NCBI GenBank assembly: GCA_937873255.1
Contig: CALMVM010000090.1
Coordinates: 1-8,215 of the forward strand
Source: an uncultured Verrucomicrobiota bacterium
Lineage (GTDB): Bacteria; Verrucomicrobiota; Verrucomicrobiia; Chthoniobacterales; SZAS-18
Direction of reading: 5' to 3'
DNA length: 8,215 bases
Below, in pieces: positions 1 to 5,321 of the stretch (the stretch's first letter is position 1; every line of letters starts with the position of its first letter). Under the pieces are notes generated by a model. It did not search any database. It was not told the DNA's origin and saw only the letters and a list, made by a program, of their open reading frames with translations. A program made the translations under genes and the position numbers.

Positions 1-212
1 CCCCGCTCACTCCCCGGGGGAGCGGCAACGCAGTCTCCTACCCGCGCGCGCGCCACCAGCAGGAATGCGTCCGCCCGCTCGGTTACAAGGAGGGCGATTT
101 CCCCGCCGCCGAGGCCGCCGCGCGCGAATCCCTCGCCCTGCCCGTCTACCCGGAATTGACGGCCGACGAACAAAACGTTGTGGTTGCAGCCGTTGCCGAC
201 TTCCCCTTATAA
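1..212 (+). CDS. DegT/DnrJ/EryC1/StrS-family aminotransferase, C-terminal end (5' part outside window)
   Basis: The reading frame is open from the window edge (codons starting at base 3) to a TAA at 210-212. About 69 residues are visible. The segments LGYKEGDFPAAE and LALPVYPELTADEQ are the conserved C-terminal block of PLP-dependent sugar aminotransferases of the DegT/DnrJ/EryC1/StrS family, which transaminate keto-sugars for nucleotide-sugar, O-antigen or glycan synthesis. The PLP lysine and the rest of the fold are outside the window, so activity and substrate cannot be judged. The stretch before the block reads SYPRARHQQEC where the family usually has something like YYPxPLHLQxC, so a few normally conserved residues differ. 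This could be lineage variation, mild decay or sequence error. A GC-rich palindrome at 10-22 lies within the coding frame. The next gene starts 30 bases downstream on the same strand, which suggests cotranscription. Confidence 0.8.
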   Translation, partial: PLTPRGSGNAVSYPRARHQQECVRPLGYKEGDFPAAEAAARESLALPVYPELTADEQNVVVAAVADFPL

Positions 213-242
213 CTCTCGCCCAACCGCGCTCTACCCGTCCCG

Positions 243-1034
243 ATGAACGAACCTTACCCGCCCGCTCCCGGCTATTCCAACCAACCCGGCTACCCGCCGC
301 CGCCCCGGCAGGGCATGGGCTGTTTCGCCAAGGGCTGCCTGACGGTGGTCGTCGTCGTCATGCTTCTGATCATGCTCTCAGGCATCGCGGGCTGGTATTT
401 CTTCCGCAATTTTCCGTCGTTCATCTCCCAGAAGCCGGTGGCGATCCACACCTACCAAGCCACGGACGAGCAGTACCAGGAGGTGGTCGGGCGGTACAAG
501 GCGTTCGTGCAGGCGCTCAACGCCGGGCAGGCGGCCACGTTCTCGCTTTCGGGCGACGACCTGAACACGCTCATCGCCCGCGACCCCGAGTTCAAGAACG
601 TGCGCGGCAAGATGTACTTCGACGTGAAGGACGGCGAAATCGTCGCCGAAACGTCCTTCCCCATCGACGACAAGAACCGCCCCGGCCAGACGCAGGGGTA
701 CTTCAACGGCCGGGTATTCTTCACCGCCTCGTACAGCGGCGGGGAAGCGACCATGCACGTGCGCAAGGTCGAGTCGCTGGACGGCAAACCCATGTCGGAC
801 GGGCTGTTGTGGATGTTCAACAAGATGGACGTGGGCAAGGTCTTCACCGAGGTCATGCGCGACGAACGGCGCAAAGGCACCGCGTGGGCGGAGGCGATCA
901 AGCGGGTGCAAAAGGTCGTCGTCGAGAAGGACCACATCGTCGCCACGGCGGTCGAAGGCACGCCGTCGTTGAACCCGGTTCCCCTGCCCGACCAGTCGCC
1001 GGAGCCGGTTGCGAGCCCGAGCAATTCGGAGTAG
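243..1034 (+). CDS. Uncharacterised single-pass membrane protein with proline-rich N-terminus
   Basis: This is a complete 263-residue frame, ATG to TAG. Residues 1-24 are rich in Pro, Tyr and Gly (PGYPPPP) and are probably cytoplasmic. Residues about 32-54 form one strongly hydrophobic helix (TVVVVVMLLIML) followed by WYFF. The remaining roughly 200 residues form a soluble, mixed-charge domain, probably on the outer face of the membrane. Around residue 105 a Ser-Gly-Asp-Asp-Leu-Asn-Thr-Leu-Ile stretch is followed by alternating strand-like segments. This weakly recalls YpmS/DUF2140-like extracytoplasmic domains, but I do not claim membership. The C-terminal tail is Pro/Ser rich. No strong Shine-Dalgarno sequence is visible before the ATG; the start is chosen because it begins the only good frame, just after the aminotransferase. 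The gene lies 42 bases upstream of hflX on the same strand. Function is unknown; the gene call itself is solid on length, composition and layout. Confidence 0.8.
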   Translation: MNEPYPPAPGYSNQPGYPPPPRQGMGCFAKGCLTVVVVVMLLIMLSGIAGWYFFRNFPSFISQKPVAIHTYQATDEQYQEVVGRYKAFVQALNAGQAATFSLSGDDLNTLIARDPEFKNVRGKMYFDVKDGEIVAETSFPIDDKNRPGQTQGYFNGRVFFTASYSGGEATMHVRKVESLDGKPMSDGLLWMFNKMDVGKVFTEVMRDERRKGTAWAEAIKRVQKVVVEKDHIVATAVEGTPSLNPVPLPDQSPEPVASPSNSE

Positions 1035-1046
1035 GTTGGGGACCGT

Positions 1047-1060
1047 GCGGCGCAGGCCGC
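1047..1060 (+). other. Short GC hairpin in the leader of hflX
   Basis: GCGGC, then a GCAG loop, then GCCGC form a perfect 5-bp stem in the 42-base gap before hflX. No T-tract follows, so it is not a rho-independent terminator. In such GC-rich DNA a 5-bp stem is expected often by chance. It could affect mRNA structure near the hflX ribosome-binding region, but nothing here demonstrates that. Confidence 0.25.
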
Positions 1061-1076
1061 CGCTTCCCCCAACCGC

Positions 1077-2417
1077 ATGTTCGACGTTCGAGAAAAACCG
1101 AAGTCCGTCACCCGCGCGCTGCTCGTCGGCGCGTGGTGGAAGCCGCAGACGGTCGAGGAAGCACGCAGCCTGCTCGACGAATTGGCCGAACTCGTCGATA
1201 CCCTCGGCCTGACCGTCGCCAGCGATGTCCTCGCCAAAATCGAACGGCCGCAGGCGGCGTATCTGATCGGCTCCGGCAAGGCGGAGGAGATTGTCACGCA
1301 GGCGAAGGCGACCGAGTGCGACGTGATCATCTTCGACAACGAATTGACTCCCGGCCAGCAGCGCAAGTGGGAGGAACTCAGCGGCCTGGCGGTGATCGAC
1401 CGGGAAGAAGTCATCCTCGATATCTTCAATGGCCGCGCGCGCACGAACGAGGCGCGCCTCCAGGTCGAACTCGCCCGCATGGAGTATTCCCTGCCGCGCC
1501 TGGCGCGTCTATGGGGGCATCTCAGCCGTCAGCAGGGCGGCGGTCTCGGCGGCAAGGGCGAGGGCGAGAGCCAGCTCGAAATCGACCGACGCCTCGTGCG
1601 CCGGCGCATCGATAACGTGAAGGCCGAGTTGGTGGAGGTACGCAACCGCCGCGCCACGCAGCGCAAGCAGCGCGAACGCACCCCGGTGCCCCACGCCGCC
1701 ATCGTCGGCTACACCAACGCGGGCAAGTCGTCGCTGCTCAAAAAACTTACTGGCGCGGACGTGCTCGTGGAGGACAAACTGTTTGCGACGCTCGACCCCA
1801 CCACCCGGCGCATCGACTTGCCGGGCGGCCAGCCGCTTCTGTTGACGGATACGGTCGGCTTCGTGCGGAAACTTCCGCACCGGCTCATCGAGGCGTTCAA
1901 GGCCACGCTGGAAGAGGCGCTCCTTTCCGATTTCCTGGTGCATCTGCTCGACGCCAGCCAGCCGGAGATTTTTGCCTTTCACCGCACGACGATGGACGTG
2001 CTGGCCGAACTCGGCGCGCAGGAAAAACGCATCCTGACCGTGTTCAACAAGATCGACCTGCTCGCCCCGGACGACGGGACGCTCACCGGCCTGCGGCGGC
2101 ACTTTCCCGACGCGCTCTTTATCTCCACGCGCACCGGCGCGGGCCTCGAAGAATTGCTCGGGCGCATGGCCGACCAGCTCGCCAGCCGCATCGAGTCCGT
2201 CGAACTGCTCCTGCCGCCGGACCGTGGCGACGTGCTCGGCAGCCTCCACCGTACAGGGCAAGTGCTCTCGACCGAGTACACGGACGCTGGGGTTCACGTC
2301 CGCGCGACCGTCCCGCTCAAGCTGCTGGGCAGCCTCGCGCCGTACCGCGTGGACGGCGGCGCGCCGACGGCGGCCGAAGCGCCGGTTGTCGCATCCCCTT
2401 CGCTGAGCGGGGTTTGA
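1077..2417 (+). CDS. hflX: GTPase HflX (ribosome-associated, Obg/HflX superfamily)
   Basis: This is a complete 446-residue protein, typical of HflX. HflX binds the 50S subunit and splits or rescues stalled ribosomes, especially under heat or antibiotic stress, using GTP hydrolysis. The N-terminal HflX domain (about 10-150) has the family stretches LIGSGKAEEI (63-72), FDNELTPGQQRKWEE (86-100) and VIDREEVILDIF (106-117). A glycine-rich linker (RQQGGGLGGKGEGE, 151-164) and a basic coiled-coil segment (about 165-200) follow. The G domain shows G1 GYTNAGKSS (211-219), a switch I region LFATLDPTTR (235-244), G3 DTVGF (258-262), G4 NKID (324-327) and a G5-like STRTGAGL (350-357). A short C-terminal domain follows, and the last roughly 20 residues are Ala/Pro rich. 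All nucleotide-binding residues are present. The ATG at 1077 gives the normal N-terminus. The gene lies between two small membrane-protein genes on the same strand and is likely expressed with them. Confidence 0.97.
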   Translation: MFDVREKPKSVTRALLVGAWWKPQTVEEARSLLDELAELVDTLGLTVASDVLAKIERPQAAYLIGSGKAEEIVTQAKATECDVIIFDNELTPGQQRKWEELSGLAVIDREEVILDIFNGRARTNEARLQVELARMEYSLPRLARLWGHLSRQQGGGLGGKGEGESQLEIDRRLVRRRIDNVKAELVEVRNRRATQRKQRERTPVPHAAIVGYTNAGKSSLLKKLTGADVLVEDKLFATLDPTTRRIDLPGGQPLLLTDTVGFVRKLPHRLIEAFKATLEEALLSDFLVHLLDASQPEIFAFHRTTMDVLAELGAQEKRILTVFNKIDLLAPDDGTLTGLRRHFPDALFISTRTGAGLEELLGRMADQLASRIESVELLLPPDRGDVLGSLHRTGQVLSTEYTDAGVHVRATVPLKLLGSLAPYRVDGGAPTAAEAPVVASPSLSGV

Positions 2418-2483
2418 GAGAGCGCCGATTTTTCGGCTCGACACCCGACCCGCTCCGGTGATAAATCCGCCGGACATCGGGCC

Positions 2484-3020
2484 ATGAAAGTTTTTCTCTT
2501 GCTGCTCGTCCTGGTGCTGGCCGGGGCCGGGTTTTACAAATTCTATCTCAAGGACCATCCGCCCGCATGGCTGCGCGCCTCGGAGGAATCGTCCTCGTCG
2601 AAGGCGGACACCAGTTCCGCGCCGGTCGGCAAGAAGGATTTCAAGGAGGTAAGCATTCTGTTGCAAGGCGATATGGATCACATTCCCGTGAACCTGCGCG
2701 ACGCCCGGCAGATGCCCTCGCACGCGTTCGACATCAAGTCGCGCGTGGCCCCGTACATCCAGATGCACGAGGAATATAAGACGCTGACCTTCGTGTGCGA
2801 CACGATCATCGGAGCGGACCAGAATTTCGGCGAACGGCAAGGCAAGTGCGGCCTCGGTCAGGCCGGCCCGGGAGCCTCGGCGCACGACCGGGCGCAGGCG
2901 GCGGCCGGGATGAACACCGCCGTGTACCAACAGCAGGAACCTCTCTGGGAAGCCCGCCGGCGGCAGGCCGATTCCGACGTGCGGTCAAAGCTGGCAACCC
3001 TGGAAAACCACCGGCTCTAA
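2484..3020 (+). CDS. Uncharacterised small membrane-anchored protein
   Basis: This is a 178-residue frame, ATG to TAA. Residues 1-16 (VFLLLLVLVLAGAG) are a signal anchor or uncleaved signal peptide, with one Lys before it and KFYLKD after it. There is no lipobox Cys and no clear signal peptidase site, so membrane anchoring is more likely than secretion. A Ser-rich linker (about 32-48) leads to a domain with strand-like segments (EVSILLQG, TLTFVCDTIIG), then a low-complexity Ala/Gln/Arg-rich C-terminal third. It has only two cysteines, Cys105 and Cys122, which could form a disulfide if exported. I recognise no family. The start is 66 bases after hflX. The stop sits directly against the IS630-like remnant, so the native C-terminus could have been altered by that insertion, although the last residues look unremarkable. 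No terminator follows on the + strand. Confidence 0.7.
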   Translation: MKVFLLLLVLVLAGAGFYKFYLKDHPPAWLRASEESSSSKADTSSAPVGKKDFKEVSILLQGDMDHIPVNLRDARQMPSHAFDIKSRVAPYIQMHEEYKTLTFVCDTIIGADQNFGERQGKCGLGQAGPGASAHDRAQAAAGMNTAVYQQQEPLWEARRRQADSDVRSKLATLENHRL

Positions 3021-3023
3021 GCA

Positions 3024-3473
3024 TCTGCGAGAAGGCAACACGGTAGTTTGAGGCCAACGGTGTTGAGGAGGGCGTGGCGGTGGCGCGGAGCGTGGCGAAG
3101 TTTTCGTGCGCGCCGGCGGGCAGCCAGTGGTGTTCGCGCAGGCTCCAGAGCGTTTCGATGCGGTTGAGGTGCGGGCGGTGGGGCGGCAAAAACAACCGGC
3201 GCAGGCCGCGCTGCCGCCAGGCGGCGCGCCGGGCTTTTTTGGCCAGGCGCGAGCGGTGGCAGGGGCCGTTGACCAAACTCAGGATGCTCGGGCGGCGCAA
3301 GGCTGGCAGCAAGCGCGCTGCCAGCGCCGCGATGAACTCGGCCGCGCCCAGGCGGCCGTCCGGCGCAAGACCTTCTTGAGCGTGTCGTGGCAGGCGAGTT
3401 CTGGCGCCGCCCTTTTGTTTTGGCCAGCGCACGCCCCACGCCGGTCGGTTGTTCGGCTGCCGCGGCGAGCGGC
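3024..3473 (-). pseudogene. Degenerate IS630-like (DDE) transposase, C-terminal half
   Basis: Reading the - strand, one frame gives DGRLGAAEFIAALAARLL, then LVNGPCHRSRLAKKARR, FLPPHRPHLNRIETLW, REHHWLP and ENFATLR, in that order. This is the C-terminal catalytic half of an IS630/Tc1-mariner-type DDE transposase; family members read roughly VLDNxxxHRS and LPPYSPxLNxIExxW at these places. The catalytic Glu of NRIETLW is present. The second catalytic Asp is replaced by Val (codon at 3271-3273), which a single base change would explain. The N-terminal helix-turn-helix region and the first Asp are missing. The last segment could be read in either of two frames (ASNYRVAFS or LLNTVGLKL), so the exact end is uncertain. 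The remnant cannot encode an active enzyme. Its upstream side runs straight into the methyltransferase fragment. Confidence 0.75.
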
Positions 3474-3916
3474 AAGCACGCGCCAGAATCCCACATACCC
3501 GCGCCGCGCCAGCTCCCCGACGACGGCGGCAAGATCGTGCCCGTCATTGGAATGGAGTAGAGCCACAACGTTTTCAAGCACCACCTAAAGGAGTTGAATT
3601 TCTTCGAGGATGCGAAGGACCTCATAGAAAAGGCCGCTTCGCTTTCCGCGTAATCCTTGCCGCTCGGATCGGCTGCCGGCGACGCTGATGTCCTGGCAGG
3701 GAAATCCTGCGGTAATGCACTCGACGCGGCAGAGGTTGTGTCGGCCGACTTCGCACACATCCGTGTGACGGGCGGCTCCGGGAAATCTGTCAGCAAGAAC
3801 AGCCCGGTTGGTGGGATTGAGTTCGACCTGCCAAGCTGTGGCCCAGCCGGCTTGCTCGAAGCCGAGGTCGAATCCGCCGATGCCTGCGAAGAGACTGCCG
3901 AGGGTTTTGGGTTCAT
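3474..3916 (-). pseudogene. C5-cytosine DNA methyltransferase, 5' fragment with nonsense mutation
   Basis: The - strand encodes the N-terminal part of a C5-cytosine methyltransferase, which transfers a methyl group from S-adenosylmethionine to cytosine C5. Motif I is KTLGSLFAGIGGFDLGFE (SAM binding, about 3908-3855). Motif IV is GFPCQDIS, with the catalytic Cys codon at 3696-3698. GLRGKRSGLFYEVLRIL follows, then an in-frame amber codon (3585-3587), then VVLENVVALLHSNDG (motif VI ENV, 3584 downward) and ELARRGYVGFWRVL in the same frame. Family members usually have Trp just before VVxENV, so TGG to TAG is the simplest explanation. Homology stops at about 3474; the target-recognition domain and motifs VIII-X are gone. 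The natural-looking ATG at 3914-3916, behind a GGGGG stretch, is one base out of frame with motif I. The frame itself is open up to an ATG at 4055, but those extra residues look non-native. No restriction partner is visible. Confidence 0.85.
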
Positions 3917-4102
3917 AATGGTCCCCCGGTGCGCAGATGGAGTTCTGGACGGATGATTTTGTCGTTTGAATCAAAGCATAAACGTTTGCGCCCTCTGCGC
4001 TGAGAAGACCGGAATGTTGACGCCAGCGTGTTAAAACCGGTTTTCTGGACAACATTATTCCGTGTGCCCGCCGAAAATAGTTGTCTCAAACCTGTCGGAC
4101 TA

Positions 4103-4118
4103 GGGCCTGTTCACACTA
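4103..4118 (+). repeat. Left terminal inverted repeat of the IS5-family element
   Basis: GGGCCTGTTCACACTA matches the reverse complement of 4913-4928 at 14 of 16 positions; the mismatches are at positions 4 and 10. The transposase TAG stop is formed by the last three bases. TA lies immediately outside. Confidence 0.85.
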
Positions 4119-4876
4119 TCGGAGGGCATCGAAGATCAGTGCGAGGTGAACGAAGGCGAGGAAGATGACGTCGAGTTTGTCGTAGCGGGTGAACACGCGC
4201 CGGTAGCCTTTGAGCCGGCGAAAGAGCCGCTCGACCTCGTTGCGGCGGCGGTAGGTGAGGCGGTCGTACTCCCAGGGTTCGACCCGGTTGGGGTTGGGCG
4301 GCGCGACGGGCGCAAAGCCGAGTTCCTCAGCCAGGCGACGCGTCTCGTTGCCTTCGTAGGCGCGGTCCATGCACAGCAGGCAACCCAGCCAGGGCGCGGG
4401 TCCGTGCGCGCGCAGCAGTTGGCGGCCCTGGGGCGCGTCGCCTGCCTGGCCGGGCGAGAGCGCCAGTGTCAAGGCGTAGCGAGCAGTCGTGGACACCAGA
4501 TGAACCTTGGTGTTCCAACCGCCCCGGCTCTTGCCAATGGATTGCGGCCCGTTTTTTTTCGTGCCCCGGTGCCGTCGGGATGGACCTTGATGCTGGTGCT
4601 GTCCAGGCTGACCACCTCGATCTTGATGGAGAGGATCTGTTCCTCTTGCAAGCGCGTGAACACCCGCTCGATGACCCCCTTTTTGCTCCAGCGGTTCAGA
4701 CGCGTGTAGATCGTGTGCCACCGGCCAAAGGCCTTGGGCAGGCCGCGCCACTTGCAGCCATGCTCCAGCGCGTAGAGCAGCGCGTTGAGCAGCACAAAGT
4801 TGCCGATGCGCACGTTGCCGCGCTGGCGCGGCAGGCAGTCCTTGATCCGGTCGTATTGTTCGCGGCTGAGTTCCAT
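4116..4876 (-). CDS. IS5-family transposase made from two frames by -1 frameshifting
   Basis: This DDE transposase would cut and join the element ends. The first frame starts at the ATG at 4876 (MELSREQYDR) and alone gives 135 residues ending at 4469. The second frame ends in DALR and a TAG at 4116-4118, inside the left inverted repeat. Joined by a -1 slip on the A8 run at 4552-4559, the product is 253 residues, a normal size for the group. The N-terminal part includes YALEHGCKWRGLPKAFGRWH, typical of these transposases. Putative catalytic residues are Asp92 in SLDSTS, Asp171 in CMDRAYEG and Glu216 in RRRNEVERLFRRLK, the latter matching the IS5 Y-R-E-R-K signature region. The second frame is also open upstream of the overlap, but that part is not protein-like. 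No disabling mutation is evident. A frameshift caused by a sequencing or replication error in the homopolymer is the alternative. Confidence 0.85.
4552..4559 (-). promoter_or_regulatory. A8 slippery tract for -1 transposase frameshifting
   Basis: On the - strand the first transposase frame reads CGA AAA AAA ACG. Slipping back one base on the heptamer A-AAA-AAA moves the ribosome to AAC GGG CCG, which encodes the conserved continuation NGPQSIGKSRGGWNTK. This is a classic -1 slip site, lies between the first and second catalytic Asp, and is the only homopolymer of this size in the element. A downstream stimulatory structure was not analysed. Confidence 0.75.
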
Positions 4877-4912
4877 CGCCGCAGCTTGCCCAAAACGTGC
4901 GGCTTTGACAAG

Positions 4913-4928
4913 TAGTGTTAACAGACCC
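4913..4928 (-). repeat. Right terminal inverted repeat of the IS5-family element
   Basis: Read on the - strand this is GGGTCTGTTAACACTA, pairing with the left end at 14 of 16 positions. It includes a GTTAAC palindrome. It lies 36 bases upstream of the transposase ATG, so any transposase promoter must be in or overlap this end. TA lies immediately outside. Confidence 0.85.
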
Positions 4929-5264
4929 TAATCCCCCGCACCCCAAACTGGCGGCGACCGGCGCAACATGCATAAGTGGCGTGTTTTCAACGTAACGCCG
5001 CCAAATACCGCCTTTTTTAGCGTCTCAGACCGAACAGGACATCCCTGTGCGCACGGTGCGTCTCGCCGGAAAAGCGACGGACGGCTCGGAGAGCCATCCC
5101 TACCTACTGGACGAGCGCCTGCGGCGCGCCCTGCCCATCAACCAACCTGCACGGCGGTGTATGGTACGGCGTGGTCGGGACCGCCAACCAGCGTTTCCGC
5201 TCGAGTCCCATGATGCTCACTACAACTGGCTCCCGAGTTGCCATCGACTCGCCCGCGAAAAACA
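4929..5264 (+). other. Gene-poor stretch, possible frameshifted gene remnant
   Basis: No intact gene is recognisable in this interval. Protein-like segments appear on the + strand in three successive frames: WRVFNVTPPNTAFFSVSD (about 4976-5029), then VRLAGKATDGSESHPYLLDE (about 5056-5115), then LHGGVWYGVVGTANQRFRSS (about 5147-5206). The third runs on to a TAG at about 5298, inside and just past the terminator. The second and third segments favour G or C at the third codon position, as the real genes here do, which is why a decayed 3' gene end is worth considering. I recognise no family. The alternative is simple non-coding sequence: short open frames are common at this GC content. The IS lies directly to the left and could have separated this piece from the rest of a gene. 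Confidence 0.3.
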
Positions 5265-5295
5265 AAAAGGCCGGGCTTTGTGGGCCCGGCCTTTT
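5264..5295 (-). terminator. Rho-independent terminator of the TonB-dependent receptor gene
   Basis: AAAAGGCCGGGC (5265-5276) and GCCCGGCCTTTT (5284-5295) pair perfectly over 12 bp around a 7-base loop. Read on the - strand, the GC stem is followed by a T-rich run (TTTTTGTTTTT). It lies 27 bases after the receptor stop codon. The A and T flanks on both sides mean it could also stop transcripts arriving on the + strand. Confidence 0.88.
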
Positions 5296-5321
5296 CTAGT
5301 TAGGTTCGCTCTACGTCGCGC

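Larger units (their letters stand above)
4103..4928 (-). mobile_element. Complete IS5-family insertion sequence (IS427-type), 826 bp
   Basis: The element is bounded by 16-bp imperfect inverted repeats (14 of 16 matching) starting GGG, and carries a two-frame DDE transposase that fills almost the whole length. Both flanks are TA (4101-4102 and 4929-4930), consistent with a 2-bp target duplication; a 4-base reading gives CTAG against CTAA. Length, two-frame organisation and the C-terminal signature fit the IS427 group of the IS5 family. Both ends and both frames look intact, so it may be a recent and still mobile insertion. It lies about 190 bases upstream of the likely start of the methyltransferase pseudogene. 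The exact element name cannot be given from sequence alone. Confidence 0.85.

Noticed and set aside
452..1480. 342-residue open frame on the - strand
   Set aside because: It is antisense to the 263-residue gene and hflX. The Ser/Arg/Thr-rich composition is typical of a shadow; no family features.
65..1615. 516-residue open frame on the + strand
   Set aside because: It overlaps the aminotransferase end, the membrane-protein gene and hflX in another frame. The product is Arg/Pro/Gly rich with no motif, as expected for a GC-rich shadow frame.
2428..2441. GCCGA-TTTT-TCGGC hairpin after hflX as a terminator
   Set aside because: The stem is only 5 bp and has no following T-tract; the next gene starts shortly afterwards on the same strand.
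1509..2930. 473-residue open frame on the - strand
   Set aside because: It is antisense across hflX and the following gene, spanning both; the composition is not protein-like.
3017..3916. 299-residue - strand frame as a single gene
   Set aside because: It starts at the plausible methyltransferase ATG but reads the wrong frame through both fragments; all recognised motifs are in other frames.
4146..4709. 187-residue + strand frame inside the IS
   Set aside because: It is antisense to the transposase, lacks motifs, and ends within the first transposase frame.
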